A stretch of DNA of 64,000 bases from Eutreptiella sp. 'Long Island Sound 2002' (Eukaryota > Euglenozoa > Euglenophyceae > Eutreptiales > Eutreptiaceae): assembly GCA_964036045.1 (NCBI GenBank), contig OZ038379.1:113983604-114047603 (forward strand). Direction: 5' to 3'. Position 1 is the first letter of the stretch. The number at the start of each line of letters is the position of its first letter. The notes beneath the pieces were generated by a model. It was not told the DNA's origin and did not search any database. It was given only the letters and a program-made list of their open reading frames with translations. This document shows, one piece after another, positions 38,301 to 50,879 of this stretch. The position numbers were made by a program, and so were the translations under genes.

Positions 38301-41300
38301 AATCAGAATTGGCCCCCGAGCAGGCGGTAATGCTAGATCACCCCTGCATTCTCGGGGATTCGCAAACAAAGGAGGACAAAATCAGAATTGGCCCACAAGT
38401 GGGCGGAAATACTACATCACCCCTGCATTCTCGGGAATCCCAAACAAAGGGGGACAAAATCAGAATTGGCCCACAAGTGGGTGGAAATGCTAGATCACCC
38501 CTGCATTCTCGGGGATTCGCAAACAAAGGAGGACAAAATCAGAATTGGCCCACAAGTGGGCGGAAATAGTACATCACCCCTGCATTCTCGGGGATTCCCA
38601 AACAAAGGGGGACAAAATCAAAATTGGCCCACAAGTGGGCGGAAATGCTACATCACCCCTGCATTCTCGGGGATTCCCAAACAAAGGGGGATAAAATCAA
38701 AATTGGCCCACAAGTGGGCGGAAATGCTACATCACCCCTGCATTCTCGGGGATTCCCAAACAAAGGAGGACAAAATCAGAATTGGCCCACGAGCGGGCGA
38801 TAATGCTACATCACCCCTGGATTCTCGGGGATTCGCAAACAAAGGGGGACAAAATCAGAATTGGCCCACAAGTGGGCGGAAATGCTACATCACCCCCGCA
38901 TTCTCAAGGATTCCCAAACAAACGGGGACAAAATCAGAATTGGCCCACAAGTGGGCACAAATGCTACACCACCCCTGCATTCTCGGAGATTCCCAAACAA
39001 CGGGGGACAAAATCAAAATTGGCCCACAAGTGGGCGGAAATGCTACATCACCCCCTGCATTCTCGGGGATCCCCAAATGAAGGAGGACAAAATCAGAATT
39101 GGCCCACAAGTGGGCGCAAATGCTACATCAACCCTGCATTCTCGGGGATTCCCAAACAACGGGGGACAAAATCAAAATTGGCCCACAAGTGGGCGGAAAT
39201 GCTACATCACCCCTGCATTCTCGGGGATTCCCAAATAAAGGAGGACAAAATCAGAATTGGCCCACAAGTGGGCGGAAATACTACATCACCCCTGCATTCG
39301 CGGGGATTCCCAAACAAAGGAGGACAAAATCAGAATTGGCCCACAAGCGGGCGGAAATGCTACATCACCCCTGCGTTCTCGGCAATCCCCAAATAAAGGA
39401 GGACAAAATCAGAATTGGCCCACAAGTGGGCGGAAATGCTACATCACCCCTGCATTCTCAGGGATTCCCAAACAAAGGGGGACAAAATCAGAATGGGCCC
39501 ACAAGTGGGCAGAAATGCTACATCACCCCTGCGTTCTCGGGAATCCCCAAATAAGGGAGGACAAAATCAAAATTGGCCCACAAGTGGGCAGAAATGCTCC
39601 ATCACGCCTGCATTCTCGGGGATTCCCAAACAAGCGAGGACACAATAAGAATTGGCCCTCCAACAGGCGGAAATGCAACACCCCCCGTCCATTCTCGGGG
39701 ATCCCCAAATAAAGGAGAACAAAAGCAGAATTGGCCCACAAGCGGGCGGTACTGCTACATCACCCCTGCATTCTTGGAAATTCCCAAACAAAAGGGGACA
39801 AAATAAGAATTGGCCCACAAGTGGGCGGAAATGCTACATCACCCCTACATTCTCCGGGATCCCCAAACAAAGGAGGACAAAATCAGAATTGGCCCACAAG
39901 TGGGCGGAAATGCTACACCCCCCCTGTATTCTTGGGGATCCCCAAATAAAGGAGAACAAAAGCAGAATTGGCCCACAAGCGGGCGGTACTGCCACATCAC
40001 CCCTGCATTCTCGGGCATCCCCAAACAACGAGGGACAAAATCAGAATTGGCCCACGAGTGGGCGGAAATGCTACATCACCCCTGCATTCTCGGGGATTCC
40101 CAAACAACGGGGGACAAAATCAAAATTGGCCAACAAGTGGGCGGAAACGCTACATCACCCCTGCATTCTCGGGGATTCGCAAACAAAGGAGGACAAAATC
40201 AGAATTGGCCCACAAGTGGGCGGAAAAAGTACATCACCCCTGCATTCTCGGGGATTCCCAAACAAAGGGGGACAAAATCAGAATTGGCCCACAAGTGGGC
40301 GGAAATGCTACATCAGCCATGCGTTCTCGGGGATCCCCAAATAAAGGAGGACAAAATCAGAATTGGCCCACAAGTGGGCGGAAATGCTACGGCACCCCTG
40401 CATTCTCGGGGATTCCCAAACAAAGGGGGATAAAATCAGAATTGGCCCACAAGTGGGCGGAAATGCTACATCACCCCTGCATTCTCGGGGATTCGCAAAT
40501 AAAGGGGGACAAATTCAGAATTGGCCCACAAGTGGGCGGAAATGCTACACCACCCCTGCGTTCTCGGGGATCCCCAAATAAAGGAGGACAAAATCAGATT
40601 TTGGCCCACGAGTGGGCGCAAATGCTACATCACCCCCGCATTCTCAAGGATTCCCAAACAAACGGGGACAAAATCAGAATTGGCCCACAAGTGGGCACAA
40701 ATGCTACATCACCCCTGCATTCTCGGAGATTCCCAAACAACGGGGGACAAAATCAAAATTGGCCCACAAGTGGGCGGAAATGCTACATCACCCCTGCGTT
40801 CTCGGGGATCCCCAAATGAAGGAGGACAAAATCAGATTTTGGCCCACAAGTGGGCGCAAATGCTACATCACCCCTGCATTCTCGGGGATTCCCAAACAAC
40901 GGGGGACAAAATCAGAATTCGGCCACAAGTGGGCGGAAATGCTACATAACCCCTGCGTTCTCGGAGATCCCCAAATGAAGGAGGACAAAATCAGATTTTG
41001 GCCTACAAGTGGGAGGAAATGCTACATCAACCCTGCATTCTCGGGGATTCCCAAATAAAGGAGGACAAAATCAGAATTGGCCCACAAGTGGGCGGAAATG
41101 CTACATCAACCCTGCATTCTCGGGGATTCCCAAACAAAGGAGGACCAAATCAGAATTGGCCCACAAGCGGGCGGAAATGCTACATCACCCCTGCGTTCTC
41201 CGCAATCCCCGAATAAAGGAGGACAAAATCAGAATTGGCCCACAAATGGGCGGAAATGCTACATCACCCCTGCATTCTCAGGGATTCCCAAACAAAGGGG

Positions 41301-43950
41301 GACAAAATCAGAATTGGCCCACAAGTGGGCGGAAATAGTACATCACCCCTGCATTCTCGGGGATTCCCAAACAAAGGGGGACAAAATCAGAATTGGCCCA
41401 CAAGTGGGCGGAAATGCTACATCACCCATGCGTTCTCGGGGATCCCCAAATAAAGCACGACAAAATCAGAATTGGCCCACAAGTGGGCGGAAATGCTACG
41501 TCACCCCTGCATTCTCGGGGATTCCCAAACAAAGGGGGATAAAATCAAAATTGGCCCACAAGTGGGCGGAAATGCTACATCACCCCTGCATTCTCGGGGA
41601 TTCCCAAATAAAGGAGGACAAAATCAGAATTGGCCCACGAGCGGGCGATAATGCTACATCACCCCTGGATTCTCGGGGATTCGCAAACAAAGGGGGACAA
41701 AATCAGAATTGGCCCACAAGTGGGCGGAAATGCTACACCACCCCTGCGTTCTCGGGGATCCCCAAATAAAGGAGAACAAAATCAGATTTTGGCCCACAAG
41801 TGGGCGCAATTGCTACATCACCCCAGCATTCTCAGGGATTCCCAAACAAACGGGGACAAAATCAGAATTGGCCCACAAGTGGGCACAAATGCTACATCAC
41901 CCCTGCATTCTCGGAGATTCCCAAACAACGGGGGACAAAATCAGAATTGGTCCACAAGTGGGCGGAAATGCTACACCACCCCTGCGTTCTCGGGGATCCC
42001 CAAATAAAGGAGAACAAAATCAGATTTTGGCCCACAAGTGGGCGCAATTGCTACATCACCCCAGCATTCTCAGGGATTCCCAAACAAACGGGGACAAAAT
42101 CAGAATTGGCCCACAAGTGGGCACAAATGCTACATCACCCCTGCATTCTCGGAGATTCCCAAACAACGAGGGACAAAATCAGAATTGGCCCACAAGTGGG
42201 AGCAAATGCTACATCACCCCTGCATTCTCGGGGATTCCCAAACAACGGGGGACAAAATCAGAATTCGGCCACAAGTGGGCGGAAATGCTACATCACCCCT
42301 GCGTTCTCGGGGATCCCCAAATGAAGGAGGACAAAATCAGATTTTGGCCTACAAGTGGGCGGAAATGCTACATCAACCCTGCATTCTCGGGGATTCCCAA
42401 ACAAAGGAGGACAAAATCAGAATTGGCCCACAAGCGGGCGGAAATGCTACATCACCCCTGCATTCTCGGGGATTCCCAAACAACGGGGGACAAAATCAGA
42501 ATTGGCCCACAAGTGGGCGGAAATGCTACATCACCCCTGCATTCTCAGGGATTCCCAAACAAAGGGGGACAAAATCAGAATGGGCCCACAAGTGCGCGGA
42601 AATGCTACATCACCCCTGCGTTCTCGGGAATCCCCAAATAAGGGAGGACAAAATCGAAATTGGCCCACAAGTGGGCAGAAATGCTCCATCACGCCTGCAT
42701 TCTTGGGGATTCCCAAACAAGCGAGGACACAATAAGAATTGGCCCACCAGAAGGCGGAAATGCTACACCCTCCGTCCATTCTCGGGGATCCCCAAAGAAA
42801 GGAGAACAAAAGCAGAATTGGCCCACAAGCGGGCGGTACTGCTACATCACCCCTTCATTCTTGGAAATTCCCAAACAAAAGGGGACAAAATAAGAATTGG
42901 CCCACAAGTGGGCGGAAATGCTACATCACCCCTACATTCTCCGGGATCCCCAAATAAAGGAGGACAAAATCAGAATTGGCCCACGAGTGGGCGGAAATGC
43001 TACACCCCCCCTGCATTCTTGGGGATCCCCAAAATAAAGGAGAACAAAAGCAGAATTAGCCCACAAGCGGGCCGTACTGCCACATCACCCCTGCATTCTC
43101 GGGGATCCCCAAACAACGAGGGACAAAATCAGAATTGGCGCACAAGTGGGCGGAAATGCTACATCACCCCTGCATTCTCGGGGATTCCCAAAGAACGGGG
43201 GACAAAATCAAAATTGACCAACAAGTGGGCGGAAACGCTACATCACCCCTGCATTCTCGGGCATCCCTAAATAAAGGAGGACAAAATCAAAATTGGCCCA
43301 CGAACAGCGGTAATGCTACATCACCCTTGGATTCTCGGGGATTCCCAAACAAAGGGGGACGACATCAGACTTGGCCCTCAAGTGGGCGGAAATGATACAT
43401 CACCACTGCGTTCTCGGGGATCCCCAAATAAAGGAGGACAAAATCAGATTTTGGCCCACAAGTGGGCGGAAATGCTACATCACCCCTGCATTCTCGGGGA
43501 TCCCCAAATAGAGGAGGACAAAATCAGCATTGGCCCACGAGCGGGCGGTAATGCTAGATCACCCTTGCATTCTCGGGGATTCGCAAACAAAGGAGGACAA
43601 AATCAGAATTGGCCCACAAGTGGGCGGAAATACTACATCACCCCTGCATTCTCAGCGATTCCCAAACAAAGGGGGACAAAATCAGACTTGGCCCACAAGT
43701 GGGCGGAAATGCTACATCACCCATGCGTTCTCGGGGATCCCCAAATAAAGGAGGACAAAATCAGAATTGGCCCACAAGTGCGCGGAAATGCTACATCACC
43801 CCTGCATTCTCGGGGATCGCCAAACAACGAGGGACAAAATCAGAATTGGCCCACAAGTGGGCGGAAATGCTACGGCACCCCTACATTCTCGGGGATTTCC
43901 AAACAAAGGGGGACAAAATCAAAATTGGCCCACAAGTGGGCGGCAAGGGG
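23319..43950. repeat. 79-bp tandem satellite, about 260 monomers
   Basis: Consensus pieces in order are AATCAGAATTGGCCCACAAG, TGGGCGGAAATGCTACATCA, CCCCTGCATTCTCGGGGATC and CCCAAATAAAGGAGGACAA. Each unit carries two dyads: GCCCACAAGTGGGC (6-bp arms, 2-base spacer) and GGGGATCCCC, though the second is often GGGGATTCCC. Variants recur in blocks: CATTCTC or CGTTCTC, AAACAAAGG or AAATAAAGG or AAACAACGG, and a shortened form CACGAGCAGCGGTAATG. Because 79 is not a multiple of three, a read passes through all three frames, and the many overlapping open frames are artefacts. The array begins after an A-run and ends at the A2 element. Confidence 0.97.
28530..31270. repeat. Higher-order duplication of about 1,576 bp in the 79-bp satellite
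   Basis: The rare monomer pair with CGGCCTACGAGCAGCGGTAA and the truncated CCCCTCCTTCTCGGGG occurs at 28,612-28,735 and again at 30,187-30,310, and the surrounding monomers match in order. The offset of about 1,576 bp is close to 20 monomers. A comparable 27-monomer (2,133-bp) duplication links the 37.4-38.0 kb and 39.6-40.2 kb blocks, part of which recurs near 42.7 kb. Confidence 0.85.
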
Positions 43951-44053
43951 AATCAGGAGGGGGGGATAGCAAAGAGATATGAACAGAGATAATTGTGCCG
44001 CAAGCACGGGGACTGCATGTGGCACTACACCTATACCACAGGTGCTACACAAA

Positions 44054-45777
44054 ATGCCACCTAAACATCCCTTTTCCTTGTTGGGGACGCAGCGCCAGCG
44101 CGCAAACCGGATTGAGCATTGGGAGGCCGCGGTGGCGGCCTCCCTATGCGAGGAATATCGGGCCGAGGTCCAACCCGATGGTAGCATTTTGCTAGTCCCT
44201 AAGGACTATAGTCAGCCCACGGACACCAATCCCGACATCAGATCGGAGGCCTTGCGCGTGCTGTGGCGGATGCGTAGTTCACAGATGTCGCGCCGCGACA
44301 TGGCCTACGTGCTGCCCGACCTGTACAGCACCGTTAGCTGGGCCGACGTGGCCCCCCGGCTGAAGCACCTCAGCCAAGCTGCTAGCCGGCGGGTTTGTAT
44401 CCTTGAGGGGGAGTATGAAATGCAAGGGGCGTACTGCATTATTGCTGAGCGGCTAGCCCTGCTCTATGAAGTGCGTGCCGTACGCACACCGGAAGCCTTG
44501 CAACCGGGCGCGCATCGCAGCACCTGGGTGACCATCGGCGTTGACGGCACCAACCGGTAGAATCGGGCCAACGTGCACTGTGCAGTGGCTGCACCGGGTT
44601 GTGGGCCCACACAGCTTGCCAGCTGGTGGCTATTCGAGGGTAGCGAGACGTGGGCCATGGTGTACAGCCTGCAATCGGAGTGTGACTTCGATACTCAGCT
44701 CCGCGCTGCTACGGCCCTGCAATTGCCGCATGCGGATGGGGTGGCGCGCAGCCCCCTATTCTTCGTCCGGGCCGATGGCAAGGCCCACATCATGCTGGCC
44801 GGCGGGGACGGCTGCACCAAGAAGAGCCCCGGGGCCATGGTGTGCCACTGCTGCGGCGCAAACCGTGAAACGGTTTTGCGCAACCTTTGGGGCCAAGAGG
44901 TTGCCCTGGAAGGAATCAAGGGCCATGTACGTGTGACCGGGGTGTTTCGTGACATCCCGGCGGACCGCCGCGTTCCTAATTTCGGTGCGCATGGAGTCAT
45001 GCGTGTTGCCATTGCGGGGGTCAATGGAGTTGTGCGGAAGCTCGTGACCCATGGAGGAGTATCTAGGAATAGTGCGGCCACCATGGTGCAGGGGGTTCTA
45101 AACGGGGCACGGAAAGTGGCCCGCACGGTGCCGCTTGGAAAGTGGGGGGCGGACGAGGCAAATGCCAAAGGACAAGTGCGCATGGAGTTGGGGGCTGCTG
45201 CGCACTTTGTGAAGTCCCGGCTGTGGGGCCCAATGTTGCAGCTGGTTGCACCGGTGATAGGCAACCATCAAGTGGGGGGCAGGCCATGGGTTGATGTGTG
45301 CACGGAGTGGTGGGAGGCGTTTGCGACCATGGCCGAGGTGGCACTTTCTGAGTGGTGCAGAGCAACGCGCCTTGCTGCAACGCCAACTAACCATGGGGGC
45401 AAGGCACCTTGACCTGGGACGGGGGAAGACCTTGTGGACGCACATGTGGGTTGACCACATGTATGCGTATGTTGCACGGTGGGGGACCATTGCAAAGTTT
45501 AGTTGCTTTGCATTGGAGGGCAGCCATGTGCGATTGAAACGGCTGCTTAGGAATAGTGGGGGGGGTCAGCTTCCTGAACGATAGGTCGGGCTTGCAGTGT
45601 GTGGTGGAGAACCACACACTAGATGATGACCTCCGCAAGGAAGGTTGGGAGGTGGACAGTAGGGCTGTGACCAAGCAAAGGGGTTTCCAAGGGCGGTGCA
45701 CGACTTGGTCACGTACCCGGCGGGAGAGGAAGGGGAAAGAGAACATGGTGAGGAGGATTGTGGAACGTGCATTGTGA
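44054..45777 (+). pseudogene. A2 transposase, DDE-type candidate
   Basis: The start is taken at ATG 44,054. One frame runs to 45,412 except for TAG at 44,558, directly after block 1 (VTIGVDGTNR). The TAG aligns with the Trp that follows DATSL in the B and D transposases. Block 2 is VRADGKAHIMLAGGDG, followed by CHCCG. Two frame changes follow, near 45,350 and in a G-run near 45,565. Block 3, FALEGSHVRLKR, is at about 45,508-45,543. About 570 residues in all if continuous. The upstream context is satellite, with CCACAG at 44,036-44,041 as a possible 3' splice site. The copy appears inactive. Confidence 0.78.
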
Positions 45778-45834
45778 CAAAGGACCAAGTAAGTGTTTAT
45801 GATGGAAGATTTGTGCCCGTGCATGTTATGGCTC

Positions 45835-45960
45835 ACTTAGCGCTCAGTGAGCCATTTGGCGCGCTCAATGAGAGCTAAGTGAGAGCTAAGTGAGCCGGAC
45901 CAGTGACCACTCGGTGACGGCTCACTCGAGGTGCTCACTCAACTGAGCCGTCGAAAAAAA
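45835..45960. repeat. A-type terminal array of A2
   Basis: Tandem words GCTCACTTAGCGCTCAGTGA, GAGAGCTAAGTGAGAGCTAA and GTGACGGCTCACTCGAGG fill this end, then CTGAGCCGTCG and an A-run. They are diverged forms of the A1 end repeats. A related GGCCCCAAATGAGCCG piece lies further out, at 46,085-46,130. Confidence 0.7.
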
Positions 45961-46114
45961 AGAAACCCCCCCGGTCGAATCCTCTTGGCCTAGGGATAGG
46001 TATCCCTTTGGGGACATTCCAAAACCCCAACCCATCCCCGAAAGCCAGAACTTTTCACATTAAACCCCTTGAAAAACACCACTTGGCCCCAAATGAGCCG
46101 TTTTGGCCCCAACT

Positions 46115-47351
46115 TCACATTTCCAAGTGAGCCGCAGGTACATTAGAGCCATCCATGCCACGTGACATCTTGCCATGGGGACCCTGCCAACATTTTAGCC
46201 ATGACCCGCTCCAACTGCCTAGGTCCCCATAATACCGAATCATTGGGGCCTCATCCCAGTTTTTGGATCGCCCACCAATGGAGGAATCCGAGCCAACAAA
46301 TTGCCCACTGTCGCGTCCTTCTTGTAAACGCCCTACGGTTGACCGTTTTGTCCCAAAACGTGATCGTGCACCTGAGACCACCCAGGCCTCCGACTTTGAC
46401 ACCCGCCGTTTCTCCCCCTTGTAGCCTACCACCGTCGAAAATACCGCTGGTGCCACCACCGCCCACTCGGTTGGGTTTTGGGCGTTGGCAGCCATTGTCT
46501 GCACGGCCGCAACTGATCCCCATAGATCCTTTTTGTCATCCCATGCATTTTCCGCTCCTTTGACATATCTCGAGAAGAACCTGGCGACATTGGGCCTCGC
46601 GATCCCCGTGGACACGGCCCACGTGGCCGCTGATAGCCACGTTTTGATGGTGTTGGGGCTTCTGCCCATGGCCAATTCTTCTTGGTGCTGTTCTTCTAGG
46701 ATCGTCCATTCGGGCTCGTCTGGGGGTGTCGTGTGCCTTGGTCCCCGCTTTCTGAGATTTCATACAAACGTCGACAGGGATGAAGTTTTCCATGCAAGGG
46801 CCCAAAGGGTTCTTTTGCTAGGAGGTTCTCCCAACCTTCTCCGCTGGATGATGCCACCAAAGATTGGCGCCGCTGTTTTGTAGGTAGGCCAGGATCTCGG
46901 ACATCCCCATTTGTCATCCCCCTCCTCGCCATCGGAGCCCGTGCTTTCCTCCGCTTCCCGCTCTTCTCAACTTCTGCTTCCCGATTTCATTGCCTTGTTG
47001 TACCTGGGTTGGTGATCCCCTAGCGATATGATGCTTCGGGGGTACAAGCTTGCCGCGGCAATACACGGGGTACTTTTCTCCCAATAATGTCACCTGCCCT
47101 CCTTCATCTCCCCCGACCGCTGGCGATCGCAAGAATTTACCATTCCACGGGATGGTGCTGTGTAAAACTAGGTGGCTCGTCCACACCTTGTGACCCTTGT
47201 CACACACCCTACACTTTTTTGTCGGGTGGTTGTTCAGGTTGTATGCGTCGCCAGCCTTCGAGACATAGCATTTGTCGTCTTCAAAATGCATACGCCGGAA
47301 CTAATTTGCCTAGGTCTTCTCCCGGTACTTCTTTCCACCCGTGTAGAGCAT
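46115..47351 (-). pseudogene. Unidentified gene remnant with CxxC...H motif
   Basis: The frame from ATG 47,351 runs to about 46,540 with TAG at 47,310 and 47,301 and a TGA near 46,916. It contains MHFEDDKCYVSKAGDAYNL, KKCRVCDKGHKVWTSHLVLH (a possible zinc-binding cluster) and MSEILAYLQNSGANLWWHHP. A frame change near 46,600 leads into WLSAATWAVSTGIARPNVAR, which continues to the stop at 46,115. The family is not recognised. It ends 210 bp before the left TIR of transposon B. Unrelated-looking minus-strand coding text resumes beyond the right TIR at 58,675-59,041, so B may have split one gene; this is unproven. Confidence 0.5.
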
Positions 47352-47560
47352 CTGGTCCACCGACAGCTTACCCTTTTTCCTAGGCCAAGATCATTGCGAC
47401 TGTGAGTTCCATTTTCCGTTGCCTTGTCATTCCTCGGGCTTCTGTTGATACTTTGCGGAATAAGACTCTTTTGTGTCCCGCGTTGTGCACCACACCTCGT
47501 TGCTCAAGAACTAAATAAGTTTCGTACCCTCATAGCCCCGAGGGTTCTTGAGCAGCTGCT

Positions 47561-47597
47561 GGGATGTGGCGTTTTAGGGTGTGGTGCGGAACCCCTG
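47561..47597 (+). repeat. B left terminal inverted repeat
   Basis: Reads GGGATGTGGCGTTTTAGGGT followed by GTGGTGCGGAACCCC. A separate hairpin lies just outside it at 47,478-47,555 (TTGCTCAAGAAC pairing with GTTCTTGAGCAG). Confidence 0.8.
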
Positions 47598-47756
47598 GTT
47601 AGAGCATAATTTCTAGAACACCTTGCTGGCCTTAATTTTGGGGCAAACCACCAAAAAAATGGATCCGGCATCCTCAAAAAACCCCCATCCCATTTCTTTC
47701 CCCAAGGAACCCTCATTGTAGGGGTGGTTTCTAGGGGGGATTTGGCCAAAGTGCTC

Positions 47757-47880
47757 TTTTGAGTTAGAGCAGAGTTAGAGCACAGTTAGAGCACCTTGCT
47801 CTAACTGGTTAGAGCACGAGTTATCGCGCGATAACTGAGTTATGGCGCAGCTATCGCGGGTAGTTATCGCGCACCCCTCC
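47757..47880. repeat. B-type short-repeat array, left subterminal
   Basis: Four to five copies of GTTAGAGCA are followed by GCGATAAC/GTTATCGC words in both orientations, including the palindrome TTATCGCGCGATAA. It lies between the left TIR and the transposase stop. Confidence 0.85.
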
Positions 47881-47941
47881 CACATCCCTCACTAGGACAA
47901 ACAAGGCAAAACACTTGGCACACAGCATTTGTGGTCTTTCT

Positions 47942-50083
47942 TCACACAAACTCCTCAATGTCTGAGGCCTTGGCTGCCTCCAAACCCACTTGCTCCAGGG
48001 CGGTCATGGACATGCAAGGGTGCATGTGGCGGAGGGACATACTTGGCCTCACCAAGGACCAAACCTTGAAACAATGTTCGAGCCTCCTCTTGTAACGCCC
48101 ACGCCTATACTCTGTGGGGATGTAGGAAAACTGAAAAATATTCCTCCACTTCTCAGCAAAAAAAGTGGAATGTGCCAAGCACCAATTGGACCCACCTGGT
48201 AGGGGACCAACCTGGGTCTCCCCAAGTTTTCGAAAACTTTGTGGTTAACGCACAGTGGCGTTCCGCTTGGGTTAGAGCGTACATGTCCCTCACGCTCCGA
48301 AGCTCATACAAACCCTCAATGCATTTCACCATGACATGCACAACAACCCATAATGGAGGTCATCACGGAGGGGACATGCTCTTTGGGGCAATCCACAAAT
48401 TGCCTTTGGAAGGGGGGGGGGATGAGGAACACTTTGGTGCTCGTAGGATCAAAATCTTTTTCCTCGGGCCTTGAGGCCGAGGGGAGACGTTCCCTCACAG
48501 GAATGCCTGAGGTCTCATCCTTGAGGGCTTGTTTGAAGGCCTGCTAATGTCCAAGAGCTTGGGCTTTACTAGGGGTACCAGGGGGGAGGGCCTGAAGGAT
48601 GGTTTGTGTGCGCTTTGTAATGCCATTAAGGATGCGGCATGCTGCATGTTGGTAGTCCCCAGGCCGTCTGTTGGGGGTCACACATCTCAAAAATGCCCCC
48701 CATCTTGAGGTGGACTCCACCCCCATTTGCTCAAATATACCATTGGGGTCTTTGCACAACCAACACTTAGAGTTAGCCCCACCCATTGCTTGTATCCCTT
48801 TCCCATCCCAAGTCAAAATAACAATGCAAGTCAAAAATTGGTTTTGAAATAGGACAATGTCCTCCTCCACATCCTGCACCTCTTGATTGAGGTTGGCGGA
48901 GACATCAAGGCTTCTGAAAAAAGCCTGTTCATCCCCGCCATCCTTGCAAAACCATGAGGCCCATAGCTTCACCTTCGGAGCATACTTTGGCCACCCCCAT
49001 ACATTGACCCATACATCCGCACGGGTAGAGGATGCCTTCCACAAGGAAGTCGCATCCACTGAAATGACGACAATGGCAACACTGCGAAGGGAGGGTTTCC
49101 CAAGAACTCGGGGCACAAAAATTGCATTATTCACAATTGACTGCGAAGGCACATGGGCGGCTACCCTATTGCGGCCTGTGGTGGACCTTATAATAGTTGA
49201 TTGGGGAAGGTAGGGCATGATCCGTTGCCAAACGGTCCTTAGGTCCTGTTGGGTACAACAGCGAGGCATTGGCAAAAGGGCCCGCTGGGAAGGATGCATG
49301 CTGCATGCCATGCGTAGCATGCTTAGGGCCTCATGCTCCTGAGCTGCGAATGCAAGATGGCCACCAAGTGGGGCAGAGAGGGCTGTGCAAGACCCACCAC
49401 TCAAACAAACTTCTCCCTTGGTGTTGGTACCACACACGATGTTGGGATGCCCCAAGAGAACTCGATCAAAACTGTGAACAGCCTTCAACCGCTGCTGCCG
49501 GGCATTGGGACATTGCAACTCGTTGTCTCGCCGCAGGTTAGCTGAATTCGGAGCCCTTAGGGCCTCATTAACAGCAATATCCATAACAATAAGAGGTCCT
49601 TCATTGGAAATGAGGGATGGTTTTCACGGAGGGGCCCGAAAAACACGCGAGATAACCCACGCCACAACTCGCGCGATAACTAGGTTATCGCGCGATAACC
49701 CCCGCGAAAAGCCCCCGCGATAACTCAGTTAGAGCGCGATAATCTCCTCCCTTGAAAGAGCCCACACACACAATCAGCGCCATGGGCGCCCCATCACACA
49801 AATGGGCGTGAAGGCCCATGGTCTCAGTCGCTTGGGGGCGTACAATTTGGAGGCTACACCATGTGAACCATGGTGGTGCAGTCCGATTGCAATACTCATG
49901 GAACCCCACAACCAAGGGAGGGAGGACAGGCTTCAAGGTAGTAGCAGCCACCCTGATTGACCTAAAATTAGAGGGGTTGGGGTTTCCGCTTCCCACAAGG
50001 CCCAAGTGCCACATGTCCACTTGGGCCCCATATCTCTGGCCCCCCCTGAAAATGCCCTTAGGCAACCCTCTCAGCAAACCCAC
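47942..50083 (-). pseudogene. B transposase, DDE-type candidate
   Basis: The upstream exon, 50,083-49,750, includes TTLKPVLPPLVVGFHEYCN. The main exon is one open frame, 49,584-48,544. It holds block 1 VVISVDATSLWKAS (Asp codon at 49,054-49,056) and block 2 ILTWDGKGIQAMGGANSKCW with a CWLC pair, then RWGAFLRCV. The frame continues past TAG 48,544 to about 48,330. Frame changes there and in a T-run at 48,160 lead to the C-terminus (stop 47,942) with block 3, FSYIPTEYRRGRYKRR. Homology to the D transposase is clear around KCW, WGAFLR and the final block, and A shares all three blocks. About 640 residues in all. It should act on the B TIRs. The copy appears inactive. Confidence 0.75.
49640..49750. 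repeat. B-type short-repeat array within the transposase gene
   Basis: GCGATAACTAGGTTATCGCG, CCCGCGATAACTCAGTTAGA and related words lie between two transposase coding blocks. They probably sit in an intron: the upstream coding text stops near 49,750 and resumes at about 49,600. Splice sites could not be fixed by frame. Confidence 0.75.
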
Positions 50084-50879
50084 GAGTTATCGACTCCCAC
50101 TCCTGCCGCTACCTTGCCTCTGCACCCCTGCCTGCTGGGCGGTGAAGGTGGCACTGAGGGTGGAGGTGAGGCTGCGCACCTGCGCCTCAGCCAGCCCCAG
50201 GCGCTGCTGGAGGTCATCCCTCGTCCTCCGCAACACCTCCACCTCGACCGTCACCTTTGCTGCGTCCGGCTCGGCCTTCTGCCCCCCCTCATTGGGATCC
50301 TTTAGGTCCCCCCTCACCGCCTCCTCCTTCCCCCTCTTGTTGGGCATTTCGAGGGCACGTTCCAGGGCACGCTGAGTGTTGCCCTGGTCCTTCTGTACCC
50401 TCCACAAGGCCAACCTGCTGACCGCCGCCCTCCCCGTGGCCAATATGGCCTCCACCCCCGTGACGGCCGCTTGCTGCACTCAAGTGTTGCAAGCGTCCGT
50501 CACGTGGGTGGCCACGGTGGCGGCCAAGGCCCGCACATCAGGAGCGGGCTGGGGGGGGGGGGGGCTGGGCCGCCACCTTGGCCACCTTCGATGGCTTGGG
50601 GAGGCTTGGGGGCTTCACCCTTAGCCTTGGGGTGGGGGGGTGACTCTCCTCCGCCTCCACCACCACCACTTCATGCCCCCACTTTATGGGCCTTCCCCCT
50701 TGGGGCGCATAGTCCTGGGCACCCAAAGCGGTTGCATCACACACACTTTGGAGGGGGTTGTACCCCCCCACCCGGTGTACGTCCGACTCCCTGCCCAGCT
50801 TGTCCCACACCTCCCGCCAAGTCTATTCCCCCGTTGCTTCATCAACGAAGCAGAGTCTGAGAAGGAAATAGCTTTTTCG

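Larger units (their letters stand above)
43960..45965 (+). mobile_element. Transposon A2: second A-type copy, left part missing
   Basis: It contains a transposase homologous to that of A1, followed by an A-type terminal array (45,835-45,960) that ends CTGAGCCGTCGAAAAAAAAG, comparable with the GAAGG/T-run end of A1. On the left, satellite monomers give way to the element within about 20 bp (43,940-43,960). There is no left TIR and no companion gene. Either a deletion removed the upstream half or satellite expansion overran it. Confidence 0.75.

Noticed and set aside
23127-43992. Dozens of open frames up to 410 codons in the 79-bp satellite
   Set aside because: All are the same peptide cycling through three frames of one monomer. 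They overlap each other and differ only by monomer variants.
45970-45990. Possible tRNA B-box-like GGTCGAATCC
   Set aside because: No matching A box, acceptor stem or anticodon arm at the proper distance.
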